Shown: positions 10,880-22,298 of the stretch, in pieces | How the letters are laid out: every line of letters begins with the position of its first letter | Numbering within the stretch: the first letter of the stretch is position 1 | Assembly (NCBI RefSeq): GCF_043641665.1 | Contig: NC_092184.1 | Span: forward strand, 2,345,608 to 2,409,607 | DNA from: Enoplosus armatus | Lineage: Eukaryota; Chordata; Actinopteri; Centrarchiformes; Enoplosidae | DNA: 64,000 bases | Direction: 5' to 3' | Notes under the pieces: generated by a model | The model's database searches: none | Told to the model about the DNA's origin: nothing | The model's input: the letters and a program-made list of their open reading frames with translations, nothing else | Program-made: the position numbers and the translations under genes

Positions 10880-11923
10880 CAGACCCCCACATAGAGCCTG
10901 CTAGAATGGAAAGTATTATCAGTGGCCACAAACGGACAGTGTTTCTCGTCACCCAACTCCCTGGATGCTCCCTCCACAGTCCGGCACTTTCTCAGCTTCA
11001 CTTTCAGCCCTGCTGCAGCTGCTCTCGCTCGCTCTTCCCTCCTCTGTTTCTCCGTAATTCCTCTGTCTGCGTCTGGCTTACATTATCTGCATCTTCCTCC
11101 CCTCCCCTTTCTCTCCCTCTCTTACTCATTGTCTCTCATTACCACTCATTACCTATTTGTTGGGGGGAGGGGGGGGGGGGGTAAGAGGCTTTCTCATCAT
11201 AGACTCTGCTGCCTTCCAAAGACAATGAAGGGTTCACGAGGAGGTCAAATCCAACTATTAGTCCTCTGTTGTCCCTGTCAAATATTTGCCTTTGTCCCTC
11301 CCTCTCTCCATCCCGTCTCTTCTGCCCCAGGGGGGGGTGCTTTTTTTTTTTTTTTTCCACCCTACCCATTTGCCAGTTGCAATTTCCTCTTCATAAATCC
11401 TGCTTCTGTGGCAAACTGTGCCAGACGGTGGGATGATCCTTCCTTGCAGAAGGTCAGAGACCGAACAAGAGGAGGAGGAGGAAAAGATAATGTTTCTCTT
11501 TAGCTACTCATTTTGCTTCGCATTGGACACAACTGTCAATTGGATAGTGACCCTGGAAGCTAACATGACAGATAAGTTCGCTGATGTTAGTGCACATACA
11601 GTAGTGCTTTTGGTTTTGATTAAAACTTTCCCCTCAAATTATGTCCATGAGTTTGTGCAGCAATCTAAAATTGCCTCACTTGCCACAACAACGACAGAAA
11701 GAAGCTTCTCCTACGTTCGACTGTCTGCTGAAACCAGTCACTGTCAAACAATTAGAAAAGGGCAACATTCCATTTGTGAAAAGAATCACTCAAATCACTC
11801 AAGATGAGGATCAAATTCACACATTTTGTTTATTTTAAGGTAAGAAACAGCATGTTGACAGTTTGAGGTGTACAGGATTTTATTGAAATCAGCCTAACAC
11901 TGCTCTGTATATATGTATATATA
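10879..11923. other. Non-coding; G-run at 11162-11181, T16 at 11341-11356
   Basis: The 193-codon plus-strand frame across 10922-11503 runs through C/T-rich sequence, a G run and a T run, and encodes low-complexity peptide with no domain. A donor-like TTTTAAG/GTAAGA word occurs at 11834-11844. No exon supported. Confidence 0.55.
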
Positions 11924-12474
11924 CAGTGCTTAACAAATTTATCAGACCACCTGTCATAAAAATGACAAATATTTTAGACAAATATTTTAGAAAAATGTCA
12001 GAAACTTGTTTCAAACTAAAAATTGTATTGTTATTTATCAGGCAAATAACAAACTGGAACAGCTAAATAGTCCTCATTGACATATATTAACCAAAAATCT
12101 TAATATTCTGTACGACCTCCTTTGGCCCTGATAACAGCTTGCATTCTCGCAACCACTAAAACAAATGTTTCTGTTCAGGAATGCAAGTAAATAACTGTAA
12201 TTTGGCATCTCAATCAAAAAATAATAATGTGCTTTACTAATTTTTTTTCTGCTTTTTTGTAAAACAGTAAATTTGAGAATTCATGTATAACAACAATAAT
12301 TCTATTTGAGCATTAAAGAGATCATTTGGATTAAAGAGCTTGGCTTGCACATACTGGTGGATTAACCATTACAGAAACATCAAATATTTTGGTCATCAGC
12401 AATACTGTTCATTTAGGGCAGCGGGGGCAAACACCTTTCACTGGGTGGTGGGCTAATACATTTGTTAAGCGCTG
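11924..12474. mobile_element. Tc1/mariner-type non-autonomous element (MITE-like)
   Basis: A 551 bp element with terminal inverted repeats. The left end starts CAGTGCTTAACAAATTTATC and the right end, reverse complemented, starts CAGCGCTTAACAAATGTATT. The outer 28 bp match at 24 positions. Both ends are flanked by TA, the target duplication of Tc1/mariner transposases. No transposase frame survives inside, so it is a deletion derivative moved in trans. The outer flanks are TA-rich (11909-11923 and 12475-12490), so insertion was into, or gave rise to, a TA microsatellite. Confidence 0.8.
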
Positions 12475-13589
12475 TATATATATATATATTTGTTTTGGGT
12501 TTTTTTAACCATCCAAAACTATTATCGTGTTAGTAGTGTAATGTAAATTACAAGGTTGGTCAAATCATATTAGCAGTAGCAGTACAATACAATGTATTGC
12601 TTCACTGGTGATTACAAAACTGGATTGGACACAATCACTTGGAGCACATGCTCGAGCGTGTATGGTCACGCGCATATGTACTTGTCTCAAGCGATGGTGG
12701 CCGTTGGGACACCGCAAGGATGACGTGAAACCCCAGTCCAGTTTCAACCCTCGTTCCAGGTCTAGACACCTGTGGCTGAGCCTGTTGTGGATCAGTCATC
12801 ATGTATGATGAAGGAACTCCCAGACACATGCCACTGTCCCAGCTTTTAAGTCTGATCCACTGCTTCTTGCGCGGAGCTGCAAATGATTTACTGGGACAGC
12901 ATGATGGTACAGCGGCATCGTCGAGCTCTGGCTTCTCATTTGCATTCACCACAATGCTAATTCCTGGCAACCTCCAGTATTCAGTTATATAAATACACCA
13001 GAATTGAACTTTAACATACGCGCGGAGAACCCTGCGCTCTATATGCATTCGATAATGAAACATTTGAATACATTTTGTAACTACCTTTACTTTGAGTTTT
13101 TGTTGCCAGAGTAGTTCATACACTAAAAGTCATCATTTCCATGTGTCCTTACTGGCTGAAGCCCCCCTTTCATTCATTTTGTTTCATTGGTGACCGAGGA
13201 CCTTCCTCTGTCCTTGTATTATGTTTCTGTTCCGTTAGATCCGTACTTTGAGAGATATTGTGTCAAAAAAGTGAAGAAGTGAATCCATAAGAAATCAAAA
13301 CAATGGAATTTTGTGCTTGTGCTAACATTGTCACATGCTGCTTGCCCATTCTTGCAGGTGCCAGCTATATACCTTGTTTTGCATCACTAAGTCTCACCTC
13401 ATCTTGCTCGCATTAGTTTGTTGCGTTGCCGCTGTGCTTTATCCTCTGGGATGCAGATAGTTTTAATCTGAGGCCTTAGCCACTGTGTTGTTCTGTTCCT
13501 GCTATTATATTAGGATGATTGGACATCTGCTGTGGGGGTGCTAAGCTGGGAACACTAGTCCAATCTCCAATAGGACATTTGTCCAACGC
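12475..13589. other. Non-coding, no gene seen
   Basis: Starts with a short TA array (12475-12490). The 162-codon minus-strand frame at 12635-13123 has no recognisable domain or codon pattern. Otherwise unique sequence. Confidence 0.6.
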
Positions 13590-13611
13590 TGCAGCAGCAG
13601 CAGCAGCAGCA
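13590..13611 (+). repeat. (GCA)n trinucleotide repeat
   Basis: About seven GCA units, 14 bp before a long GT array. No flanking reading frame suggests a coding poly-Gln or poly-Ala tract. Confidence 0.9.
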
Positions 13612-13621
13612 TCATTGTTCC

Positions 13622-13624
<3 letters not shown>

Positions 13625-13676
<52 letters not shown>
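13625..13676 (+). repeat. (GT)n microsatellite, 52 bp
   Basis: 26 perfect GT units. Confidence 0.97.
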
Positions 13677-13677
<1 letters not shown>

Positions 13678-13956
13678 GGTGCAGTCTGATATAATGAGAG
13701 GTTGGTTTATGATCAGAAACTTGGATTAGTAAGTGAATATGCTAAACTGTGCTGTTTTGTGTGATTGAGCATTTCATGTATGGTGCACATGTGTATTGTT
13801 TGCCGTTCACTATTGAGGGCTCTGCACCATCTTTCTCCATTTAGTATAATTAATACCCTGCCTTTCCACTCTTCTTGGATTTGCTTGCCTTTATCTAACC
13901 CCAACTAACGACTACAAGAAATGCTTTATGAGCTCAGAAGAATAACATACAAGCGC

Positions 13957-13957
<1 letters not shown>
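13677..13957. other. Non-coding spacer between GT and CA arrays
   Basis: About 280 bp of unique sequence between facing GT (13625) and CA (13958) arrays. No gene. Confidence 0.6.

Positions 13958-13993
<36 letters not shown>
13958..13993 (+). repeat. (CA)n microsatellite
   Basis: About 17 units with one G interruption near the 3' end. Confidence 0.95.
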
Positions 13994-13995
<2 letters not shown>

Positions 13996-14524
13996 TGCAA
14001 AAGGTTCAGCATCAAAAAGCCACAATTTGCTCATTTATATTTGCTGGACATTTTTGAACCACGTGAATTGGACAGGAAGCAGGTCATTTCTCTCCCTGTT
14101 ACATGCTCCAGCAGCACAAGTTCAGAGGAAGGGCTCATCTCCTAAAGGCTCCAACTTGCCGCTTTATTTGTGGATATCTGCCCACCCCCACCGCTCCCAC
14201 CCCTCTCCATCCTGTCTTTATGTAAATGAAACAGAATGCTAAGGTTTTTGGTGTCAGCTATGTTATAGATAAAATCATCCTGTATAGAAAAACAAATGCT
14301 TTAATATTATTATTATTATCATTGTTTAGTCTTTACATTTGAAAACTGATGAAGTGATACCGGGCAAAGATCCTTATCTCAAGTGAAATAAAGAGAACTT
14401 GTAAATAACTCTGGTGGCAAACTTTAAAATGCTTTAAAACAGTCCAGTTAAAGTCTTGCCGAGGACCTTTGCTGCATGTCATGCTTTTAGGGCAGCATCT
14501 ACCGTTAAATTTGATGATAAATAA

Positions 14525-14725
14525 TGTGTTGATTATTTTCATGATTAATCAGTCAGTTTAGAAAATGTCAGAAAATGGTTAAAAATGCTCAACACAATTT
14601 CCTAAAGCCCAAGGTGATGTCATCATATTGCTTGTTTTGTTCAATCAACACGCCAAAATCTAAACATTGCTCAATTTATGATCACATGAGACAAAATTCT
14701 TACAATTTACGAACTGAAGGTGTAG
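14525..14725 (+). repeat. Dispersed fish-type repeat, family A copy 2
   Basis: The fullest of three copies. It has a GATTATTTTCATGATTAATC start, GAAAATGTCAGAAAATGGTT, then AAAGCCCAAGGTGATGTCAT and CTTGTTTTGT. The same words occur in order at 9407 and, with an internal deletion, at 60216. Confidence 0.6.
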
Positions 14726-15660
14726 GGCGTTTTTTTTGCTTGAAGTATGCTGATTATGGTTTTTCAAAATAGTTAAAATTGACTTTCTGTCTCTTCGTCC
14801 ATTCTCTGTTTCCCCTCGCTTTGAAACATGAAACGTGTTTTCTCACTTCTCTCTCGTGGTATCCGTCCATGCAAACAGTTTGGGTTTGATTTGTCCCAAG
14901 TTTCGAAAAATCTGTCTGAGATTTCTGCCCCCACCCCAATACAATGGAGGTGAATGGTTAGTTTGGTTCGTGGTACTCTGTATAATCAGCATAACACACC
15001 GGCTACAGTTTTCTTTGGGACTTCTTTGGCAGACAGTAGTTCGGGTTAAACATTGTGCGCCTCCTTCCGGATTGGGACGGAGGGAGAACTTCCAGATGTC
15101 TCAAAACCTGGTCAAATAAAACCAAAACGATCCATCCGCTCACCCTACCTCATACAGGGAATGACACTTTTTATGTATTGTATGTTTGTATTACATATTG
15201 CACAGGTGTTGCTGTCATTGAGTCCCACCCCCTGTATTAAGAGGTCAGTCGTCTCACTCTGGATAATCCTAGTGATTATAGCTATACCATATCTCAACGC
15301 ATTTACATTATGAAATCTACTGTCGCTTGCTGTATGCTAAAGTCTTAGCATGTAGCAAAAAAAGGCTCTTTCCCTCCAGTTTCTTTGTACCACTTACTTT
15401 TGTCTTTGCGTGGCGGTCGCCGTTTGACCTGAAAATTAAACAGGGTTAACTTTTAAGTTGCTCCCAATGCCTCTCTTTTTGTTTCACTCACTCTCCCTTT
15501 TTTACTGGAGAGATTCATTAAGGTGGGGGACACTCCTCCAATCATATTTGTTTATTCTGATAAATGTGAGTGTTGCCGGGCAGACTGCGGCTGCCAAAAT
15601 CACTTCTCTGCCAATGGAAATAAACCTAATGACCTTGGTTGCCTTGCCAACTTCTAAAGA

Positions 15661-15662
<2 letters not shown>
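14726..15662. other. Mostly non-coding; possible old repeat at 14780-15130
   Basis: 14780-15130 includes CCCAATACAATGGAGGTGAA, a word I associate with another dispersed fish repeat, but there is no second copy here to confirm it. The remainder is unique. No exon recognised. Confidence 0.4.

Positions 15663-15694
<32 letters not shown>
15663..15694 (+). repeat. (GT)n microsatellite
   Basis: 16 perfect GT units. Confidence 0.95.
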
Positions 15695-15695
<1 letters not shown>

Positions 15696-15981
15696 ACACT
15701 AATGGCTGTAGAGTTGTAGTTGTTTCATTTAAGTCAGAGTTATGAAGTGTTATGGAGCCCTTTTAGGTTTTAACCTCCCTTGGCAGCAGTTAGGATCTAT
15801 ATTACAAAGGTCAGGAGGCTTTACAGTCACTCATTTTTGCTTTCTTTTTTCGTCTTGTGCATGCATGTACACACAATCACACACACTTGAATGAAGCTGC
15901 ACTGGCCGTGGCCTTTATACATGAGCTATACTCAAATTTAATCAAAAGTCCTAATGGGTTCTGTGTGGGACGTTCCCTTCT

Positions 15982-15982
15982 C

Positions 15983-16015
<33 letters not shown>

Positions 16016-16025
16016 ATTTGTGTGT
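15982..16025 (+). repeat. Interrupted (TG)n microsatellite
   Basis: TG blocks broken by TATA and TATTTG. Confidence 0.93.
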
Positions 16026-16143
16026 AGGCCGGCCAAAGGGGGCCTTAGAGGCAGCAGCGGTTGATTGGAGGGCACATGTGTGATGTGGCTGAGAGATCAA
16101 ACGCACACCCTTGATGAATGTGAGAGTGGAGGGGGCAGTGCTC

Positions 16144-16170
16144 TTTTTTTTTTTTTTTTCTTTTTTTTTT
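16144..16170 (+). repeat. Poly-T tract with one C
   Basis: T16, C, T10. Confidence 0.9.
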
Positions 16171-16204
16171 CCGCTTCTGATCAAGGTTGGGGTGTTCTCG
16201 GTTC

Positions 16205-16207
<3 letters not shown>

Positions 16208-16239
<32 letters not shown>
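16208..16239 (+). repeat. (CA)n microsatellite
   Basis: 16 CA units. It faces the TG arrays at 15982 and 16319. Confidence 0.95.
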
Positions 16240-16241
<2 letters not shown>

Positions 16242-16318
16242 CTTTTAGAGTGAGTCATTGACAGTAAGAATACTGGTCAAGCACATTTATATGTTGCCAC
16301 TTATCTACATTTCTGCTG

Positions 16319-16345
16319 CGTGTGTGTGTGTGTGTGTGTGTGTGT
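16319..16345 (+). repeat. (GT)n microsatellite
   Basis: 13 GT units. Confidence 0.95.
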
Positions 16346-17330
16346 CTGTATGTTGGTTTGTGAGCTTGTTGCCAGTAATGAGGTCAATCTCCTGTGTGGA
16401 GCTAAAACCTCTGTGTGTCTTTATCTCTGTTACATGGGCAGAGGATTATTCTCATCACTCTCCACACCACTTTCACTCTCAGCCGTTTCCCACACTCTGT
16501 CTCCGTTCCTACACACATTCAGCAACTTCTTCCGTCCCTACTGACTTCCAGTTTAAGTCAGCAAATGAATTCCAGAAATACACAGTGTATATTGCCTGAT
16601 ATGTCCGAACCATCCAGTTTGATTTCATCGATGTTGTGGAATTTCTGATGATTTCATTTGTTGGAATTTCTGGAATTGTTTGAATGTCGTGTGAAAATAG
16701 GAAAACTAGAAAATTCTTCACAAAAAATGCCTGTGATATATTTTTCTCTTCACACGTCAATTGTATTACACTTTGGCCTCAAAGGGCTTTACAAGCTGTA
16801 GGTGAGGGAGAACATAAAAATACATTTTAATGGGAAACAATATAAAGTTTTTTCATTAAAAACAAAAGACGTACTTTGCTTAGGTTCTCTGCTTAATGCA
16901 CTTGAGCTGATTAGATACTGTGTGACGCTTTGACATGAACTCTTGACACAAGCGTCTTAATTTCCACGGAAGGTTATTTTAGTAAAATGTTAACTTTTAG
17001 TTTTAAAAAAGCTTTTTGAAACGGGTTGAAATTGATAATTCACCCACTTAAGTTCAAAGGTTACTAATGAGCAATAACGCGTGCAAATATCTAAATTCAA
17101 CATAAATCCACATCAATTGGTTCATAGACAGGCACATGTTCATATCATTAAAAAAATCATACACTTTTAGAACACAATTTTAAACATAGTCATAATCACA
17201 GACAGCTGTTACTGTGTGTAGGGCAGTTCAGTTTTAACCATGGCTTATTATCTGCGTTGATGTTCTGTCTGGGTTTTGAGCTGAATATCTCACATTATTA
17301 ACATACTAATATATTATGTTATTATAATAA
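16346..17330. other. Non-coding, no gene seen
   Basis: Short frames only. The word TTGGCCTCAAAGGGCTTTAC at 16772-16791 is shared with a fish SINE/LINE tail in my recollection, but no body is visible. The rest is A+T-rich. Confidence 0.5.
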
Positions 17331-17560
17331 GGCTGGGTAATATTTGAAATGTTTCGATACTTGTGCCAAAACAAAACCCGATTTCCGAGGACAAAATGAT
17401 ACTTCGTTGTCAGTCATTTCTGACACATTTAGGTCGAAAAAAACGAAAAAAACACTAGACGTTCAGTTCAGTTCAGTTCAGAGTCTGTCCATATTATTCT
17501 CTCACGTCAAGAGATTTATCGTACGGTATGAATGTCTCCCACATATATACGAAAAGTGAC
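17331..17560 (+). repeat. Dispersed fish-type repeat, family C copy 1
   Basis: Begins AAGGCTGGGTAATATTTGAA and continues with TTTCGATACTTGTGCCAAAA. This is the 'GGGCTGGGTATCG...' type of fish repeat also seen at 63603-63948. A (TTCAG)4 tandem at 17461-17480 lies inside it. Partial and non-coding. Confidence 0.5.
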
Positions 17561-18431
17561 TATTAAGAGTGTTTTGTGGCCCTCGAACCAAGGCCCTGAT
17601 CCAAATGAATAGACTTAATAACAGAACTGTTATACACTTGGAGAATTCGTAGCTTGTTTGTTTTTTTTCACTTAATTGAAACCATAAAATGTAAATCAGT
17701 CAATCAGTGGCATCCAGATTGCACATTTAATGCAGAATAAACCTAACATGCAATCTTTCTTTCATTATTATTGCTTTTGTTATTGTAATTGTTATCAGAT
17801 TCCACATACATTGAATTATGTTTGGTAGTAACGGTTCCGATTTGAATTATCATCCTGTGTTTAAAAACACCATTTCGCAGGGCTGTCCAAGAATAACCTG
17901 CCGAGGAACCCCCACTGGCAATTGTACCCGACTCGAAGACACATGTTGGTTGACCCCCAGTCTTGATTTAAGACTCCCTCTGTCTTTGTCCGCGTACGTC
18001 ACACTTGCTGTGCTTGAAATTGCTCAATTGTCAGCCGATGCACAGGTTGCTCTTCGGAGATTAAATCGTGGCATATCTGTTGTTTTGGCTCGGAGGAGAT
18101 TTTGTGTTTGTGGTGTGTCTTTACGTGCACCTGTCGAACCAACACAGAAGCTTCTAAGTGCTTGTCCGGTCACCACTGGACAGTGTGTCTCACCTTCAAG
18201 ATCTATTGTTCTGCTCCGGATAGAACTGTGATTTGAAATAAAGATCGGGTAGACAGAGATTCGTCAGATCTAAGACATGTACAAGTGTATTACTACTTTT
18301 CTGCCACACTCGCAGGTACTCTATTAAGGCCCTCTTCAATGTGGGCTTGTTGTCCTCTCCTATAGTCTCTCGAGTGCAGGGTTGTTTTGGTCAATGCTCT
18401 GCTTGTATTTCTGTACGTGCCCATGTGCACC
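17561..18431. other. Non-coding; unrecognised 137-codon frame at 17818-18231
   Basis: The plus-strand frame 17818-18231 is the longest here without simple repeats. It shows no domain, signal peptide or similarity I can recognise, and no good splice or poly-A context. A frame of this length is expected by chance in 64 kb. Confidence 0.5.
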
Positions 18432-18449
18432 TTTTTTTTTTTTTTTTTT
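18432..18449 (+). repeat. Poly-T tract, followed by (TTG)n and short (CA)n
   Basis: T18, then four TTG units, then a CA array to 18480 and a TGTC-rich segment. Confidence 0.9.
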
Positions 18450-18480
18450 GTTGTTGTTGCACAGACACACACACACACAC

Positions 18481-19706
18481 TGTCTGTGTGTCTGTCTGTC
18501 TTTGCAGTCTGTTTCACCATAATTGCTAACACTCCCCTGCCCTCTGTTCACTTCACACATGACGTGGCCCACCTTTTCACCCATCTGTCGGAACTACTGT
18601 GCGCGATTGTGTGTGTATCTGTGCATTGTGAGCTGTCATGCGAGGCTGGAGCGGTGTTGATCAACGGGCCAAGCCAGTGGCATATGGCCATGTCCTGGGG
18701 GTGCTGTGGCATGTAGGAATGCAGGATAGCAAACTGAACGGACAGGAACTTGTGCACATGGCTGTACGCATACTGATGTGCCGACATTGCATATGCAACT
18801 CATCAAGCAGAGTTCTGAGCGTCCATTTCTCTCTTTCTCTGCCTCCCCCCTCCCCCACAATTACTATCATCAGTGCCAACACCACAGTCACATCTCTGTA
18901 CAAAGTGTGGGAGGAGTTGTATGCAAATTGGCTTTGCTGAAGTCTTCTTGGTCTGCCCACACTTTGAGCTGCAAATGGCAACTCCTTCCATCGGCTGGGC
19001 TGCACACTTACAGACACAAAAAAAAACTGCTCTGCTTGTTCTCCTCCAAACTATTAACATAAGACCGCGACTTGAATAAACTCTTCGCGAATAAGGCATC
19101 AGGTCGCTCTCAAGGTTTCTTGCCGGGATTCAAGCAGGCAAAAATAAGGAAAAGTCTCAATTCACTGTCATTGTCCGACAGTGGTTGTTTTATTAATTAA
19201 AACACCTGCTTTCGAGATCCTGCTGACACAGAAGTCTAAGGGGTCAGTGTGCTTCAAATGAAGCGCTTGTAGGGTAATCAGACATCATCGGGAAACCCTC
19301 CCGGTGAGACGCAGCAAGGAGGGGAGGCTGTGACAGCAGGGATTTTACCTCACCTTCAAGTGTAGCCATTTGGAACAGATAGAATCACTTGTGCCTTTAG
19401 ACGTGGTAGGATAACATTGATTGGTTTGTTTCAAGCGCACTGCCATTTCCCATTGGGATTCCATCTGTCTGCAAGTTTTGGCATCGCCACTTTAAACCCC
19501 CCCCCCCCATGTGCAGAATGCATAGTGCAACTACTAAATGGTCAATTATTGCCTTTCTGTTTTTTGTGCTATCCCTGGGATAGCGTTCAGGATCTGCGCT
19601 CTAATGTGCGTCAGTGTGGGGATCCATGGTATAAAATACACCAACGCAGTTCCTTGCTTCCCCCCCATTATTTATTCATATAGACTTATTGACCATTGAC
19701 TCTATG
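18481..19706. other. Non-coding, no gene seen
   Basis: Many overlapping short frames on both strands, none with a domain. C10 run near 19499. No RNA gene recognised. Confidence 0.55.

Positions 19707-19734
<28 letters not shown>
19707..19734 (+). repeat. (GT)n microsatellite
   Basis: 14 perfect GT units. Confidence 0.95.
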
Positions 19735-19738
<4 letters not shown>

Positions 19739-21015
19739 CCACAGTGAATGGATGCTGAGACTTTATCTAATGGACTGGGTGTATGATGTATTTCAGTCTG
19801 TGCTGCTGATAGCTGCCTTCGTCATGTTCTCTTTCTATGTTTTCGGTGCTACCGACATGTAGCATGCTCTGTGTTCTATACAGTTCACAGTGCGACCAAA
19901 GGCCCGTTGTTTTTACAGGGTGCCATGCCAAGATGTAGGACCAGGAAACGCCACCGTTGAAATCTGTGAAATCAATGATTCAGTTGGCTGAGCACCCAGT
20001 CAGAGAACTCTCACTGCCGATTCAACTCGCCAAACTATGGGCAATGGTCAGCCACTGACAGTAAATGATGTCCCAGTGCAGAGCAACCTGGGCGTTTCGT
20101 CACCAATTGTCATTAGACGGAACATTGGTTTTGACCTCCAATGGCAACGTGAAAATTATTTATTTCTTTACCTGCATGAGAACTATGGTGTTGTGAAGGC
20201 TAAGGAAAGGTCGCTGTTATGACAGACAAAGCCTGGTTAACATATGATTAGGCAACTAAAACACCTGATTAAGGATAGGGAGAGATTGTGGTCATGGACG
20301 GAAAATAAAGCAGAATGTTTCTCCGTGACAACTCATTAAGAGAGACATGAATCTATGGACAGTTCACAAAAAAACACAGAAGCAATTGATCAAACAAATA
20401 CTGGGACATCCTGATATTTTCCATCAGCTGATATAAATGGTCCTTGAACCTTGAGCCTAAAAGCTTCTAAGGAACTAGAATAGTTGTTGAGAGTTTTTGG
20501 GGATGTTGCATATGTGCTAATGTTCCATCTTACAAAAAGTTGGCTGACGATATCAAACAGCTGCCACGCCTGGTATTTATTAGCTGTTCTTTCCTGACAT
20601 CTCTACCTGCTCCTGATGATGGTTTTACAGTCAAACTGTAAACTTGAAACTGCAACAATGGCTTTGTCTTTTTTTTCTCTTTTTTTTTTGGAGTAAATCT
20701 ACCCTCATATATTCTCTGAAGCGATGTACAGTATGAGAATGCAGTGTTTCTGATGTTTCAAATCCTGGCCGTAATGCCCAGGAATCATACATTCTGGCGT
20801 GTCCAGCTGGTGCAAAACTTGCACGGCCAGAGCATGTTTATGTATTTATCAGTAATGACAAATAACTGTTTATGGACGGCGTAAAGGAACTTGAATCAAT
20901 AAGTAGAAACAAAAATCAATACATTTCCTATACTTATGGCTTCCTTGAAATGTGTTTCTACAAATTAACAGAAAATGCAATGAGTCCGTGAGTATGCTAA
21001 GTGTGCTATCAAGTA
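19735..21015. other. Non-coding; unique sequence
   Basis: 19910-20230 is low in repeats and may be conserved non-coding sequence (homeodomain-like CAATTGTCATTAG near 20105). No gene seen. Confidence 0.45.
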
Positions 21016-21029
21016 CCCCCCCCCCCCCC
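21016..21029 (+). repeat. Poly-C tract (C14)
   Basis: Uninterrupted C run. Confidence 0.9.
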
Positions 21030-21128
21030 TCCTGCCTAGAAACAGAGGTTGGGAAAGAAGGACGAAAGAGAGTAACACAACCCACAAGAGTCACAAAGTG
21101 TTAACTTGATCCTCTTTTTCATTTGCAG

Positions 21129-21333
21129 GAGTGTTTGTTCATCCTTCCTCCTGCCGTTCAGGACGGGAGTGCCGTACATAGATCCAGATGTAGAAGGAAA
21201 TTATCAGATTTTATAAAGCAAATTAAGGCCAGTGTGGCATTTCAACATGTTGTGGGAAACTCCTTTCAGCCCACAGACAGCAGGGCAATATATTCTTTAC
21301 AAGAATTATTTTATTTTACATCTGTTTAATAAA
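21129..21333 (+). other. Candidate 3'-terminal exon (low confidence)
   Basis: An acceptor-like tract (CTTTTTCATTTGCAG) ends at 21128. From there one frame stays open for 66 codons to a TAA at 21327-21329, which overlaps a canonical AATAAA at 21328-21333. A GT-rich element (GTTGTGTTTTC) follows about 10 bp downstream. The peptide has balanced composition but no domain I know. This could be the last exon of a gene or non-coding RNA, or chance. Confidence 0.2.
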
Positions 21334-22248
21334 TTACCGACGTTGTGTTTTCTGCCTCAGCAGCGGCTGCGGTTCATTTCCTGTAACCTAATGCAGATTG
21401 CTGGTCAAGATTTTAATCCAGTGATTTTACAATAGCAGTATTATAATGATGCTTACAAAGGGATAGAATGTGAGAGCGAGTAAAAGGGAGAACATTGGCA
21501 TGGCAAGCGATAAAGACTTAACCCTTGCTCCTCTGTGTTGTGGATTAAATGCAGCCTGTTTATTACGAGCTGGGTTTGGGGATAGAGGATTAAGTGGTCC
21601 CTCACCTCTACAAGAACAGCTCTGGGATTGTCACGGGATAGAGCCGATGCATTAGGACCTGGTACTTATCATGCTGCTCACAGTGGGAACTCAGAGAATG
21701 TGATCACTGGACATGTTGACTTGACCTTCCCTTTAATTAGGATTTCAGGAAGGTTAGAATTGGATAAAAAAAAAAATACAACAACAACAAAAAAAGGTCC
21801 TGGCCTGATTTACAGATATCCTGTGTCACGGTGTGTCTACCAAAAAGTTTTCTACAGAGTGGTGACAGCAGGTGGCCCATGGCTGATAAACCCTCGGACA
21901 GACCAAGATAATGAAAGGCTTTTCTTCACTGCCTGGGGGAATCACGGGGGGACATCTCAATCCCCTTTCTTAAATCCTTAAGATTATGCACAAAATATTC
22001 AGTGCTCTCATCTCATTCTTAAAAGGTGTTACGTTTAACCCGTGGAAGTCCATTTACACCAGGAAAAGAAAAACAAAAACGAGCTGAAAAGTTCGAAATT
22101 ACAAAAATACTTATAAATTTACGTAAAGTTGTGGTAGTCCAAATGGCTTGAGTCCATTAATGACACAGTGGGTCAAAATTATCGTATAGCTAGTACTATT
22201 ATTACTTTTTATTATGCTTGATGCTCTATTACAAAAACAAGATACTGA
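21334..22248. other. Non-coding; low-repeat block at 21440-21760
   Basis: 21440-21760 is a repeat-free block with GATA-like (GCGATAAAGAC) and NKX-like (TTAAGTGG) words; candidate conserved non-coding sequence. A-rich at 21768-21796. No gene. Confidence 0.45.
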
Positions 22249-22298
22249 ATCAAAATTCCGAATTTTAAATCAAAATTCCGAATTTTAAATCAAAATTG
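22249..22298 (+). repeat. 20 bp tandem repeat, 2.5 copies
   Basis: Unit ATCAAAATTCCGAATTTTAA at 22249-22268 and 22269-22288, then a half unit. The core AAAATTCCGAATTTT is nearly self-complementary. Confidence 0.9.

Noticed and set aside
10922..11503. 193-codon plus-strand frame
   Set aside because: C/T-rich, G-run and T-run sequence gives a low-complexity peptide with no family resemblance.
17818..18231. 137-codon plus-strand frame with balanced composition
   Set aside because: No domain, no start context, no neighbouring exon signals; length is expected by chance in six frames of 64 kb.
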